DNA of 64,000 nucleotides from Labedaea rhizosphaerae (GCF_004362825.1 NZ_SNXZ01000002.1:186001-250000), one strand, 5' to 3'. Shown: positions 17,404 to 26,016, counted from the stretch's first letter. Numbers and translations are program-made. The notes: generated from the letters alone by a model not told the origin.

Positions 17404-19329
17404 TCACCTTTCCTCGGCCGTGCCACCGAGCTGGATGGCGTGCCAGCCGGGGTTCAGTTGCATGTCCTGGTCGTGCACCTGCCCGGCGCGATCGCGCCAG
17501 CGCAGGTGGACCGCCACGGGGCCCGGCTGCGTACCGAGTCCGAAGTGGACCTCGTGGCTGCGCTTGCCGGAGTGGCCGCTGCCGCCGTCGACGCGCTGCA
17601 GCTGCTCCCGTCCGTCCGCGGCCTTGATCGTCACCTGGGTGCCGACGGCGGGCGACCCGTTGTCGCGCGTGATCCGCAGCCCCAGGAAGGCGCCCGTGGT
17701 CGAGCTGTCGTTGTGGTAGAAGACCGGCGCGTCCCACTGGCGGGCCACGGCGAAGTCCAGCCGGCCGTCGCCGTCGGCGTCGCCCGTGGCCACGCCGCGG
17801 GTCGGGATCGGGATCGCGAGCCCCAGCTGCCCGGCGACGTCGAGGTACTTGCCGTCGCCGCTGCGGGCGTAGAAGTGCAGCCGCTGGTCGCCCGCGACGT
17901 CGTCGCCGGCCCGGAAGTTCGGCCACCACGCGGGGTTGTCGACCACCTGGTCGTTGGCCATCGCCAGCTCCTGCAGCTGCGGCCAGCGGTTGCGGTAGCC
18001 CTTGACGAACCCGGTGGTCTGCACGATCGCCGGGTCGCCGCTGTTGTCGAAGTCGCCGAACTTGGCGTCCCAGCCCCAGCCCGACCACGCGGTGCCCGAC
18101 TCCGCGCTGGCATTCTTGTAGGGCGCGTCACCGGCCCGCAGCTGCGCCCGCATGTCGGCGTCGTTCTTGGCCGTGGCCATCCACTGGAAGTTGCTCTCCT
18201 GCACGCCGAACGTCGTGGTGATGTTGCTGACGAACATGTCGTACATGCCGTCGTGGTTGAGATCGGCGAAGTCGATGCCCATGCCCTTGAACGAGTCCAG
18301 GCCGAGCTGCATCGACTTGGGCTGCCCGGGGGTGCGGCTGCCCTCGACCTCGGCGAAGGAGATGTGGCCGGGATTGGAGGTGTTGTAGAGCAACGTGTCC
18401 CGGCCGTGGTCCTGCGCGAGGTACAGCTCCGGGAGTTGGTCGCCGTCCAGGTCGTTGGCCCCGGCACCGAGCACCCAGCCGCGGGACACCTTGTCCGGCA
18501 ACGCGTTCTGCTCCTGGTAGGCGATCGTAGGCCGGTCGCCGCCGGTGGCCCCGGTCCAGCGCAGGATGGCGTCGGCCCCGCCGTTGCTGGCGTTGGACAA
18601 CGACTTGTTCATCCAGACGTCGCCGTCCTTGGCCGGGTCGAGGACCGGGCCGTCCGGGAAGTAGTTGCCGATGTAGATGTCGATGTGGCCGTCACCGTCG
18701 AAGTCGTCGACCGCGGCCGCGTTGGAATTCCATTGTGGACCGGTGTAGCCGCGGCCGGGCTTGGCCGGCACCAGCTCGACCGGCGTGTACCGCAGGGCAT
18801 CCTCGGCGCCGGCGCTCGCCTTGGCCAGGAACACGATCGGCGTGCGGCCCCAGTAGTAGACGAGCAGGTCCATCTTGCCGTCTTCGTTGAAGTCGTCGGG
18901 CACGCAGCCCATCGGGGCCATCGTGTGGTCCATCGGCAGCGGCGCCGCGTTCAACGCGAATGGCAGGTACCGGTCGGCCTTCGCGCCCGGCGCCGGGGTC
19001 ACGACCACCTGGTCGATGCGCGGGTCGGTGACGCACAGGTCGTTGGCCAGGCCGTCACCGTCGAGGTCGTCCATGGCGATCCCGGCGCCCACCGACGAGA
19101 TCCACGCGTCGATGTGCTGGTAGGCCTGGTTGACCTTGCGGATGGTCTGCTGCGGGTAGCCGCCCGGCTCGGCGATCGCCATCGGCGTGAAGGCGTAGCG
19201 GCCGGCCACGCCCGTCAGGTCGGCGGCAGGGGCGCTCGGCAGGCGCACCACCAGGAACGCCGCGACCATCAGCACCACGGCGACCACCGCGGTGAGGTTG
19301 CGGCTGAGCAAGCGTCGGGACACGGTCAT
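17404..19329 (-). CDS. unbV: Enediyne cassette secreted FG-GAP/ASPIC protein UnbV (SgcE4-like)
   Basis: A 641-residue protein with an N-terminal signal/anchor (NLTAVVAVVLMVAAFLVV, residues about 10-28) and a large extracellular part. It carries at least five FG-GAP/VCBS-type calcium-binding repeats, for example DLDGDGLANDL, DFNEDGKMDLLVYY and DFDGDGHIDIYIGNYF, consistent with a beta-propeller. The C-terminal ASPIC/UnbV domain (about 540-641) includes FLGLRITRDNGSPAVGTQVT and WHAIQLGG. UnbV proteins are diagnostic for enediyne clusters; their exact task is not established. The ATG overlaps the unbL stop (ATGA), with GGAGG just upstream. A longer in-frame extension upstream is a shadow of unbL. 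Confidence 0.93.
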   Translation of the reverse strand: MTVSRRLLSRNLTAVVAVVLMVAAFLVVRLPSAPAADLTGVAGRYAFTPMAIAEPGGYPQQTIRKVNQAYQHIDAWISSVGAGIAMDDLDGDGLANDLCVTDPRIDQVVVTPAPGAKADRYLPFALNAAPLPMDHTMAPMGCVPDDFNEDGKMDLLVYYWGRTPIVFLAKASAGAEDALRYTPVELVPAKPGRGYTGPQWNSNAAAVDDFDGDGHIDIYIGNYFPDGPVLDPAKDGDVWMNKSLSNASNGGADAILRWTGATGGDRPTIAYQEQNALPDKVSRGWVLGAGANDLDGDQLPELYLAQDHGRDTLLYNTSNPGHISFAEVEGSRTPGQPKSMQLGLDSFKGMGIDFADLNHDGMYDMFVSNITTTFGVQESNFQWMATAKNDADMRAQLRAGDAPYKNASAESGTAWSGWGWDAKFGDFDNSGDPAIVQTTGFVKGYRNRWPQLQELAMANDQVVDNPAWWPNFRAGDDVAGDQRLHFYARSGDGKYLDVAGQLGLAIPIPTRGVATGDADGDGRLDFAVARQWDAPVFYHNDSSTTGAFLGLRITRDNGSPAVGTQVTIKAADGREQLQRVDGGSGHSGKRSHEVHFGLGTQPGPVAVHLRWRDRAGQVHDQDMQLNPGWHAIQLGGTAEER

Positions 19330-20300
19330 GACCTCCCACAGGACACGAACTCGTCGGCGATGCGGCGGCGCCACACCTCGTAGGCGGGCGGGTCGCCCAA
19401 AGTGGCAGCGGCGTGCGCGTCGGGCATGGTGTTGATGACGACCTTCGCGGCCTCGGCCACGGTGGCGTCGCAGAACACCCGCGTGCCGAGCTCCGCGTGC
19501 GTGGCGTCGATCCCGGCGCGCCGGGCCGCCTCGGCGGCGAACGCCGAGCCCTGCGCCAACTCGCGCCGGTACGGCTTCGCGAGCCGGCGCAGCTCGCGCA
19601 GTTCGGCCTCGCCGGCACCGCCGGCGTAGGTCGCCGCGAGCCCGGTGCCGGCGAAGAGGTCCGCGCGCCGCGACTCGGGGAACCGGCCGATCTCGGTCGT
19701 CACCACCGCCGGGTCGGTGCCCGCGACGAACCACAGCGCGCGCCCGATGCCCTGGTCGATCGCGCGCCCGGCGTACCCGCCCGGGTCGTCGCCCGGCCAC
19801 GGGAACCGCGGCTCGCGGTAGCGCTCACCGATGTAGCGCGGCGTGCGGAAGTAGGCCTGGTGGAAGCCGTAGCCGTCCAGGACCAGCCACCGCAGCAGCG
19901 GGTCGAAGTCCAGGCGCGGCCAACGCAACCGCGGCAGCCGCGCCATCGCCCAGCCGATGCCGACGTAGGCCATGTAGATGTGGTCCTGGGCCCGCCCGTC
20001 GAGGTACTGCGAGAGCCGGTGCCCGCCGAAGAAGCCGTCCACCATGGCGAAGCCCATGGCCGCGCCCTCGTAGGCGAACCCGCGAAAGCGCGGCGGGACC
20101 CGTTCCAGGCCGACCTCCGCGTGCCGGCCCTTGGCCGACTCGGCCGCGTAGCCGTACCCCTCGAGGAAGTAGCCGCCGATCGACTGCAGCAGGTCGCGCG
20201 ACTGCTCGTCCTTGACGTGGAAACCCCGTACCGACAACAGGGTTTGCGACGTGCTGGGGGTCAGGAGCTTGCGCCGCGCGGCACGCAGGAAGCTGGTCAC
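19326..20300 (-). CDS. unbL: Enediyne cassette protein UnbL (SgcE3-like)
   Basis: A protein of about 324 residues matching the enediyne-specific UnbL/E3 family, with an N-terminus like LRAARRKLLTPSTSQT, then VRGFHVKDEQSRDLLQSIG and a central FFGGHRLSQYLDGR. There is no signal peptide and no familiar catalytic motif; the role in core formation is undefined in the literature I know. The GTG at 20300 has GGAG about 6 nt upstream and gives the usual N-terminus; a TTG at 20312 is the alternative. It is the first gene of the canonical unbL-unbV-unbU-pksE-TEBC series and lies 46 bp after the DszC-like gene, so that gene probably belongs to the same transcript. Confidence 0.9.
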   Translation of the reverse strand: MTSFLRAARRKLLTPSTSQTLLSVRGFHVKDEQSRDLLQSIGGYFLEGYGYAAESAKGRHAEVGLERVPPRFRGFAYEGAAMGFAMVDGFFGGHRLSQYLDGRAQDHIYMAYVGIGWAMARLPRLRWPRLDFDPLLRWLVLDGYGFHQAYFRTPRYIGERYREPRFPWPGDDPGGYAGRAIDQGIGRALWFVAGTDPAVVTTEIGRFPESRRADLFAGTGLAATYAGGAGEAELRELRRLAKPYRRELAQGSAFAAEAARRAGIDATHAELGTRVFCDATVAEAAKVVINTMPDAHAAATLGDPPAYEVWRRRIADEFVSCGRS

Positions 20301-20346
20301 GGTGGTCTCCAAGCCGGGTCGTCGGGTCCGTCGGTCGCGGGGCGGC

Positions 20347-21570
20347 TCAGGTGTAGAAGCTCGGCTCGGGGAACTCGCCCAGCAGCTGGAACCGGCCGAC
20401 CTCGCGCTGCTTGTAGGCCACGGGGTCGTGCAGGCTGTGCGTGCGCAGGTTGCGCCAGAAGCGGTCGAAGCCGTACCGGGCCGAAGTGGACCGTGCGCCC
20501 ATGACGTCGAAGATCCGCGTCGTGATCTCCAGCCCGTCCTTGATGATGCGTTGCTTGGCGGCGGAGATCCGCACGGCGACGTGGCCGCGCTGGTCCATGG
20601 TCACCGACTCGCGTTCCGCGTGCAGCAGCTGCGAGAGCTCGTCGTTCACCGCGTCGATCAGCGCGGCGGTGGCCCACAGCTTTGACCGGAAGTCGCCGTA
20701 GGCCTCGAGGATGTACCACTCCTCGGACGCGGATTCCTTGTTGTCACCGCCGTAGGGCCACGGGCGCGTGGTCGTCCGGGTGTACTCCCCCGCCTCGGCC
20801 ACCGCGCCCTCGGCGATGCCCTGGTAGAGGTTCGTCATGATCAGCTGCAGGGTCAGCAGCGACAGGCTGTTGTAGACCAGCGGCGCGATCTGCTTGTCCC
20901 GGTAGCCGATGGCCGCGCTCCACGGCGCGATCACGTCGGTCAGCGTCATGCTGCCGGACTCGGTCTGGCGCTGGCCCATGTTGTCCCAGTCGTGGTTGTA
21001 GACCAGCCCGGGGGTGTTGGAGTCGACGATGACGAACGCCGGCCGACCGTCGGGCAGCGTGCCCATCAGGCAGGTGAGGTCGGAGACCGCGCTGCCGGAG
21101 GCGAAGGACTTGCGGCCGTTGAGGCGCAGGGTGTCGCCGTCGTCGGTGACCGTGACGTCCTTGTCCCGCGGGTTGATCGCGCCGCCGAAGAACAGGTTGG
21201 CGCGGGTGTAGCGCTCCTCGAACTCGTCGATCTGCTCGGGCGTGCCGAAGAAGCGCACGGCCCACGCCCACAGGTAGTGGTAGCCGAGCAATTGACCGAC
21301 CGAACCGTCCGCAGTGGACACCTCGCGCAGCAACCGCAACGCCGTCGCCCAGCTCTGGCCGCCACCACCGTGCTCGGGCCGGCCCAGCACCGTCACCAGG
21401 CCCGCATCCTTGAGGATCTTGACCTGCTCGTGCGGCGCGGTGCCGGCGCGGTCGCGAGCCGCGGCGTCCACCGCGAGGACCTCCGCCACCTGGCGGGCCC
21501 TGGCCAGCCACGCCGCTGGGTCGCGCGGCGCGGTCTGCCAGTCGAGGTCGAGGGCAGGGGCGAGTGCCAT
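20347..21570 (-). CDS. Acyl-CoA-dehydrogenase-fold flavin monooxygenase, DszC/SfnB type
   Basis: A 407-residue protein of the DszC/SfnB branch of the acyl-CoA dehydrogenase superfamily, FMNH2-dependent enzymes that oxygenate sulfur or nitrogen. Typical segments are ILKDAGLVTVLGRPEHGGGG, the strand LRLNGRKSFASGS, IYR-like loop GYRDKQIAP and the C-terminal HSLHDPVAYKQREVG. The usual acyl-CoA dehydrogenase catalytic Glu context is absent, which favours a two-component oxygenase fed by the flavin reductase at 9512. The substrate is unknown: either a sulfur compound or an enediyne intermediate. It is 88 bp downstream of an AhpD-like gene, with a hairpin in between, and leads directly into unbL. 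Confidence 0.8.
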   Translation of the reverse strand: MALAPALDLDWQTAPRDPAAWLARARQVAEVLAVDAAARDRAGTAPHEQVKILKDAGLVTVLGRPEHGGGGQSWATALRLLREVSTADGSVGQLLGYHYLWAWAVRFFGTPEQIDEFEERYTRANLFFGGAINPRDKDVTVTDDGDTLRLNGRKSFASGSAVSDLTCLMGTLPDGRPAFVIVDSNTPGLVYNHDWDNMGQRQTESGSMTLTDVIAPWSAAIGYRDKQIAPLVYNSLSLLTLQLIMTNLYQGIAEGAVAEAGEYTRTTTRPWPYGGDNKESASEEWYILEAYGDFRSKLWATAALIDAVNDELSQLLHAERESVTMDQRGHVAVRISAAKQRIIKDGLEITTRIFDVMGARSTSARYGFDRFWRNLRTHSLHDPVAYKQREVGRFQLLGEFPEPSFYT

Positions 21571-21616
21571 GAGGTAACTCCGTTCCGGGGGTGCCGAGAC
21601 AGGTGCCGGGATCGGT

Positions 21617-21646
21617 GGCGGTGGGACCACCCCAGGCCCCACCGCC
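21617..21646 (-). terminator. Intergenic hairpin between AhpD-like and DszC-like genes
   Basis: A 9-bp perfect inverted repeat (GGCGGTGGG / CCCACCGCC, 12-nt loop) lies in the 88-bp gap upstream of the core operon. Without a T-run it may attenuate rather than end transcription. Confidence 0.4.
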
Positions 21647-21658
21647 GGTCGCGCTTGA

Positions 21659-22210
21659 TCAGTGCCCGTCGGCGCAGGTGCTGTAGCCCTCGCGGATGAG
21701 CATCGCCGCCATGCCCACGTAGGCCTGCGGGTCCTCCGGCACGACGGCGTCCATGCCGTCGCAGTAGCGGTTGAACATGCAGAACGCGGCCGACGTCAGC
21801 ACCGCGTCGTGGATGTCGGTGTCGTCCGCGCCTTCCTTGCGCGCGGCCTCGACCAGCTCGGGGGTGACGTTCTTCCCGCTGACCACCACGGCTTCGGCGA
21901 TGTTCATCAGCGCCCGCAGCTTCGGCGAGAGCGGCGCGCTCTTGACGTCGGCCAGCACCTTGTCGACCAGCGCGCGGCCGTCGGGGCTCTGCTGCGCGCT
22001 GATCTCGCTGTGGGTGTTGACGCAGAAGGCGCAGTCGTTGAGCTGTGAGACGTAGGCCGCCATCATCTCGCGGTCCGAGCGGCTCAGGCTGCTCGGGCCG
22101 CGCATGAGGACCTCGACCAGCTGGCTGATCGGTCGGCCGGTCTCGGGCCGGTACATCATGAGCCCAGGCGTGCCCGGCGGCAATCCCTGGGGCATGGTCA
22201 CGTGCGGCAT
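21659..22210 (-). CDS. AhpD-like / carboxymuconolactone decarboxylase-family protein
   Basis: A 183-residue all-helical AhpD-like protein. The redox motif ExxxCxxCxxxH-type site is seen as LNDCAFCVNTHSEIS (CxxC at about residues 62-65), preceded by LSRSDREMMAAYVS. AhpD family members reduce peroxides or disulfides through this dithiol. It may protect the cell or maintain a sulfur intermediate in this redox-rich region. TAGGAGC lies 6 nt before the ATG. It stands 133 bp from the SQR-like gene, with two putative operator elements (22224-22243, 22252-22279) in its upstream region, so it is probably the first gene of the transcript that runs into the enediyne core. Confidence 0.8.
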   Translation of the reverse strand: MPHVTMPQGLPPGTPGLMMYRPETGRPISQLVEVLMRGPSSLSRSDREMMAAYVSQLNDCAFCVNTHSEISAQQSPDGRALVDKVLADVKSAPLSPKLRALMNIAEAVVVSGKNVTPELVEAARKEGADDTDIHDAVLTSAAFCMFNRYCDGMDAVVPEDPQAYVGMAAMLIREGYSTCADGH

Positions 22211-22223
22211 CAGAAGCTCCTAG

Positions 22224-22243
22224 CGGAAATGGGTGACTCGAAC
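22224..22243 (+). promoter_or_regulatory. Putative cluster operator, CGGAAA-N10-GAAC copy 1
   Basis: Matches the 20-bp motif shared by five intergenic sites in this window. It sits 14 bp upstream of the AhpD-like start, overlapping the leader, where bound protein would block transcription or translation of the core operon. Confidence 0.5.
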
Positions 22244-22251
22244 CCTTGCGA

Positions 22252-22279
22252 TGACGTGATGCGTCGCCGATTCACGTCA
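22252..22279. promoter_or_regulatory. Inverted repeat TGACGTGA-N12-TCACGTCA
   Basis: A perfect 8-bp dyad with a 12-nt spacer lies 42-69 bp upstream of the AhpD-like gene at the head of the enediyne core operon. The spacing and symmetry suit a dimeric regulator. No known regulator can be assigned. Confidence 0.5.
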
Positions 22280-22342
22280 GAGAGAACCAGCTGTTTCGTT
22301 ACCCGGCGACCAAGAGAATAAACAACGGCGACCGCTGTTCAG

Positions 22343-23533
22343 TCAAATGCGCGCGGCGTCGTTTGACGATTCCCGCGACCAATCCCGGATCCAGTCGCGT
22401 TCTTCGGATTCCTTTTCGTGGTGCGCGGCCTCGGAAAGATCCGTGAGCGTGACCGCCGGAGCGGGCGAGGCGTAGAAATTGCCCGCGCCTTTGGCCGCCA
22501 GGCCGCCACCGGCCTCCACGTAGCAGTAGCCCGCGCCGTCGAAGTCGACGGCCGCCACGTCCACGCCGAGGTGCCGCGCGACCCCGGTGGCCACGGCCTC
22601 CGCCTGGCCCCGCGCGAAGACCGCCGCCTTGGGCAACGGCTTGCCGTTGGCCAGCGTCACCAGGGCCACGTCGCCCATGGCCCACACGGCCTCCGGTTCG
22701 GCCCGCAACGTGCGCGGGTCGACGGGGATCCACCCGGGATCGCTGAACCCGGCGGCCACCACCGGGTCCGGCGCGCCGTGTGGTGGGATCGCGATGAGGT
22801 ACTCGGTGTCGACCCGGCTGCCGTCGGCGAAGCGCAGCACCCCACCCGGCTCGACCCGCTCGATCTGCGTCGTCGGGTGGAACCCGATGTCGCGCTGGGC
22901 GAGCAGGGCGCTCAGCCGCTCGCCGACCGCGGCGCCGGCCACCGGCATCGGGAACGGTTCCGGCGTGTACATGTCGATCCGGACGTCGGGCCGCACGCCC
23001 CGCTCGCCGAGCAGGTCGGCGGCCAGCAACGCCCCTTCATAGGGCGCCGCCGGGCACTTGAAGGGCATCGCGGCCACCGCGACGACCAGCCGGCCCCGCC
23101 GCAGCGAACGCAGCCGCTCGCCGACGGCGATCGCGCCCTCGAGGGTGTAGAACTGGCCCGCTTCACCGTCGGCGATCGCCTGGGTCAGACCGGGCAGCTT
23201 GTCCGGCCGCAGCACCGCCCCGAGCGCGACGACCAGCGCGTCGTAGACGATGTCGCCGTCGCTGGTGACGACGATCCGGCGGTCGACGTCCAGCGCCTCC
23301 ACCTCGGCCTCGAGCACCTCGATCCCGAGGTCCTGCACGCGGCCGGGGCGGTGGGTCACCTGCGCCGGCGCACGCCAGCCACGCATCACCCACAACAGCG
23401 ACAGGCCCTGCACGGACTCGGTGGTCCGGTCCACCAGGACGATCCGGTCCTCGGGCGGCAGCAGCTCGCGCAGCCGGCTCGCGGTGGTCAGCCCGCCGAC
23501 ACCCGCGCCGAGGATCGCGACGGTTCGCGACAT
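22343..23533 (-). CDS. Sulfide:quinone oxidoreductase-like FAD/NAD(P)-disulfide oxidoreductase
   Basis: A 396-residue flavoprotein of the SQR/flavocytochrome-c sulfide dehydrogenase group. FAD-binding motif ILGAGVGGLTTA is at the N-terminus, and a second Rossmann element follows near 145. A redox Cys160 sits in MPFKCPAAPYE, a context typical of SQR/FCSD, and a further Cys337 lies in AGYCYVEA. The WAMGDVA motif binds FAD. It would oxidise sulfide or a persulfide carrier and pass electrons to quinone. It lies 25 bp downstream of the DsrE gene and is almost certainly co-transcribed with it, so the pair forms a sulfur-handling unit. The exact substrate is not readable. Confidence 0.82.
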   Translation of the reverse strand: MSRTVAILGAGVGGLTTASRLRELLPPEDRIVLVDRTTESVQGLSLLWVMRGWRAPAQVTHRPGRVQDLGIEVLEAEVEALDVDRRIVVTSDGDIVYDALVVALGAVLRPDKLPGLTQAIADGEAGQFYTLEGAIAVGERLRSLRRGRLVVAVAAMPFKCPAAPYEGALLAADLLGERGVRPDVRIDMYTPEPFPMPVAGAAVGERLSALLAQRDIGFHPTTQIERVEPGGVLRFADGSRVDTEYLIAIPPHGAPDPVVAAGFSDPGWIPVDPRTLRAEPEAVWAMGDVALVTLANGKPLPKAAVFARGQAEAVATGVARHLGVDVAAVDFDGAGYCYVEAGGGLAAKGAGNFYASPAPAVTLTDLSEAAHHEKESEERDWIRDWSRESSNDAARI

Positions 23534-23558
23534 GGGAGCTCCTAAGAGGTCGATGGGC

Positions 23559-23912
23559 TCAGACGTTGATCGTGCTGTCGGCCCACTCGGTCCAGCTGCC
23601 GAGCTCCTTCATCGAGGACCGGTGCGCGCCCTTCACCAGCTTGGTGTCGTCGATGGCGCGAGCGTCCAAACAGGACCCGCAGCAGCCCACGACGCCGCCG
23701 TGCTCGACGAAGCCGCGGAGCATGTTCTCGAGGTTGTAGTAGCCGTCGGGCGTGCGCTGGCCCGGCGCGACGGCGCCCACCGCGTCACCGATCAGGAAGA
23801 TCTTGACCTCGTTACCGGAACCGTTGGTGAGCAGTTGCCGGGCCCACCGGATGCCGTTGTAGGTCCGTTCCGTGCCGTACGGGGGGTCGTGGAGGACGAA
23901 CAGGAACTGCAT
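23559..23912 (-). CDS. DsrE-family sulfur-relay protein
   Basis: A 117-residue DsrE/DsrF-like protein. It starts with the strand MQFLFVLHDPPYG, has VKIFLIGDAVGAV and a Cys-rich active region GVVGCCGSCLDARA near residues 70-80. The Cys-x-x-Cys stretch is where DsrE/TusD proteins carry persulfide sulfur. GGGAGAG lies 5 nt before the ATG. It heads the DsrE-SQR pair and may hand sulfur to, or accept it from, the SQR-like enzyme or the TusA-like fusion at 28514. Cytoplasmic. Family assignment is clear; the acceptor is inference. Confidence 0.88.
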   Translation of the reverse strand: MQFLFVLHDPPYGTERTYNGIRWARQLLTNGSGNEVKIFLIGDAVGAVAPGQRTPDGYYNLENMLRGFVEHGGVVGCCGSCLDARAIDDTKLVKGAHRSSMKELGSWTEWADSTINV

Positions 23913-23953
23913 CGGACTCTCCCTTGGATTTCCCCGAAATTCGGGGCCAAAAA

Positions 23954-23991
23954 ATAATGGGACCGCGCGATGTGCCGCTCGGCCCCATTAT
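23954..23991 (-). terminator. Intrinsic terminator of the 24.0-26.0 kb operon
   Basis: ATAATGGG and CCCATTAT pair across a 22-nt loop. On the minus strand the hairpin is followed by TTTTTT. It ends the three-gene unknown operon just upstream of the DsrE gene. Confidence 0.8.
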
Positions 23992-24026
23992 GGTCGACTC
24001 CTTTTCCACCCACAACGATCACGAGT

Positions 24027-24725
24027 TCACGCCAGCCGCGCCACCAGCCATTCCCGCATCGGCTGCGCTTCGAGGTCGAACACCTCGCCGGGCACCGGCA
24101 GCGGCGCGGTGGCCCGCCGGAAATCCGTGACGTGGCCGGTCTGCGGCCGCGCGACCCGGATGCCCAGCGGGAGGTTGCCGTCCGCCGCGGCGCCGTGCTC
24201 GGTGATCTCCCACGTCCGGGTGCAGATGCCGTCGCGGTGCACCCGGCGCGCGGTCACCATCGCGTGCCCGGCGTCCACCTGTTCGGTGACCACGATCGAC
24301 GGCAGGTCGTCGTGCCCGCCGAACCGGTAGGTGCGCCCGGTCCCGTCGTCGTTCTCGTTGTCACGCAACGGGTGCGGCCAGGCCATGAGGTCGACGTAAC
24401 CGACGTCGGTCAACGGCAGGCAGTCGAAGAGCATCACGTCGGCGACGCGCATCGGCTTGGCCATCGTGGGCAGGAACGTGTGCGCGGAGACCTCGCCGGC
24501 CACGACGTCCTCGGCGATGCGCACGTACGTCCCGAAGAGCACGTCCGGTTTGAGGACGAAGAGCACGGTCCGCGCTCGCTTCGGGTCTTCCTGATCGAAC
24601 CAGCGAGCCATCACGTAGCGCATGGGGTTGCGCCCGATCGCCGCCTCGACCAAGAACGCGTACGAAGGAAGCCGATCCGCCCACAGGTTGGGGCGGATCG
24701 GCTCCGGCTCGCGGTGGCGAGTCAC
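24027..24725 (-). CDS. Protein of unknown function (operon gene 3)
   Basis: A protein of about 232 residues that I do not recognise. The start is uncertain: a GTG at 24725 lies 13 bp after the preceding stop and is nearly merged with AAGAGG; an internal ATG in GRNPMRYVM is the alternative. It is rich in beta-strand-like segments (TVLFVLKPDVLFGTYVRI, TWEITEHG) and has no signal peptide or membrane span. It ends a three-gene minus-strand operon headed by the CGGAAA motif. Its place between the enediyne core and the sulfur genes suggests a pathway enzyme or chaperone. Conserved genes of unknown function are common in enediyne clusters. Confidence 0.7.
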   Translation of the reverse strand: MTRHREPEPIRPNLWADRLPSYAFLVEAAIGRNPMRYVMARWFDQEDPKRARTVLFVLKPDVLFGTYVRIAEDVVAGEVSAHTFLPTMAKPMRVADVMLFDCLPLTDVGYVDLMAWPHPLRDNENDDGTGRTYRFGGHDDLPSIVVTEQVDAGHAMVTARRVHRDGICTRTWEITEHGAAADGNLPLGIRVARPQTGHVTDFRRATAPLPVPGEVFDLEAQPMREWLVARLA

Positions 24726-24738
24726 CTCTTGGGCGCCA

Positions 24739-25473
24739 CTACGCGAGCACCGCGGCGAGTTCCGCCGAGATCTCGATGCTGTCGATCGGCACGTGGTGCA
24801 ACAGCGCTCCGATCTCGATGTCGGCGGCCAGCAGCACGCCGACCTGGCGGCCCTCGGTGTCGTACAGCGGGTAGTTGCGCGACGTCCGGGAGACGTCACC
24901 CACCGGCGGGACCATCGCGACACGCGACTCCAGGCTCACGACCTGGTCGCCGGTGTTGACGGTGGTGCCGAGCTGCTCGATCTCGAACTGCGGGAAGATG
25001 TTGGTGACGCAGTCCTTGATCGGCATCAGCTTGCCCTCGCGGTCCGGGGTGGGCCGCACGCGGGCACCTTCGGGCTTGCCGGGCGTGTTGGCCACCAGCA
25101 CCTGGCCGAAGACGTCGCTGTGCCCGGTGACGCGCAGGGCCAGGAACTGGGCCGTGATGGTGGAGTTGACCCAGGTCAGCTCGCCGCCCTCGCCGGCGCG
25201 GGGCTGGTGCCTGCGGTACATCGAGAGCCCGTGCAGGTCCACGATGTCCTCACCGAGGCCGTCGATCCGCACGTGGATGCGCTCGCGAACGGTGAACGCC
25301 TCCAGCGCGGCCGGGGAGATGGTGTAGGGCCGGATCGGGTACAGGTTGCCCGGGCCGCCCCACGCCGCCTCGTGGCCTTCGACGATCTTCGCGGGCGCCA
25401 GCGACGCGCCGTCCAGACCGGCCTTGAACTCTTGCTTGAGCATGCTCTGCAGGATGCTCGTCGGGTCAGTCAT
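24739..25473 (-). CDS. Protein of unknown function (operon gene 2)
   Basis: A 244-residue protein with no function I can assign. It begins MTDPTSILQSMLKQEFKAG and contains FTVRERIHVRIDGLGEDIVDLHGL, an alternating pattern suggesting a beta-barrel or lipocalin-like fold, then VNSTITAQFLALRVTGHSDV and LGTTVNTGDQVVSLESRVA. There are no cysteines in an obvious redox motif and no signal peptide. AAAGG lies about 8 nt before the ATG. It is followed 13 bp later by another unknown gene and preceded 56 bp earlier by a third. The three genes probably work together. Confidence 0.75.
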   Translation of the reverse strand: MTDPTSILQSMLKQEFKAGLDGASLAPAKIVEGHEAAWGGPGNLYPIRPYTISPAALEAFTVRERIHVRIDGLGEDIVDLHGLSMYRRHQPRAGEGGELTWVNSTITAQFLALRVTGHSDVFGQVLVANTPGKPEGARVRPTPDREGKLMPIKDCVTNIFPQFEIEQLGTTVNTGDQVVSLESRVAMVPPVGDVSRTSRNYPLYDTEGRQVGVLLAADIEIGALLHHVPIDSIEISAELAAVLA

Positions 25474-25529
25474 GATTTCGCCTTTCTCATTTGGGTGGAA
25501 CCTGCGGTGGCCGGCTACACCACCGTCAG

Positions 25530-25973
25530 TCAGTCGGCAAGAAACGCCATCAGCTCGTCGAGGTGGTCGATCATGTGCGCGAAATCGACCTTCCGCTCGT
25601 GCAGCTTGGTCGCGCCGATCGTGTTTTCCCCGAGTTCCACGGCGAGCACCTCGATCAGCCGGTCGAGGTTGTTGTGCGCGATGCTCACCGGGAAGTGCGC
25701 GAGCGCGGTCTCGTGCTTCGGGTCGGCGGTCGGGTAGCTCTCCTCGATCACCCCGTCCGACCCCGAGGACTCGCGCCAGGCGTGCTCGACGGTGAGGTCG
25801 TAGGCGTGGAAGGTCTCGAAGTAGTACGGCCGCCACAGGTCGCGCAGTTCGTTCGCGGAGATCTCCTCCTGCAGGAACTTCGCCGCCGCCGGGATGACGA
25901 CCTTGCGGTATTGCTCTTGCAGCGCGCGGACATCGGGGGTGGTCGTCGCCAGTTGGGGCTCGGTAGCCGTCAT
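25530..25973 (-). CDS. Small helical protein of unknown function (operon gene 1)
   Basis: A 147-residue protein, mostly helical and acidic, which I do not recognise. Histidines and glutamates are frequent in helices: LRDLWRPYYFETFHAYDLTV, ALAHFPVSIAHNNL and VDFAHMIDHLDELM. A four-helix metal site or a small hemerythrin-like bundle is possible but unproven. GGAG is 7 nt before the ATG. It is the first gene of the three-gene operon, and a CGGAAA-N10-GAAC site in matching orientation lies 44 bp upstream (26017-26036). It is divergent from the acyl-CoA-dehydrogenase-like gene at 26530. Confidence 0.75.
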   Translation of the reverse strand: MTATEPQLATTTPDVRALQEQYRKVVIPAAAKFLQEEISANELRDLWRPYYFETFHAYDLTVEHAWRESSGSDGVIEESYPTADPKHETALAHFPVSIAHNNLDRLIEVLAVELGENTIGATKLHERKVDFAHMIDHLDELMAFLAD

Positions 25974-26016
25974 TTCTTTCTCCGATCATGAGATGATTGC
26001 CGCCAACGTCCTGCTG

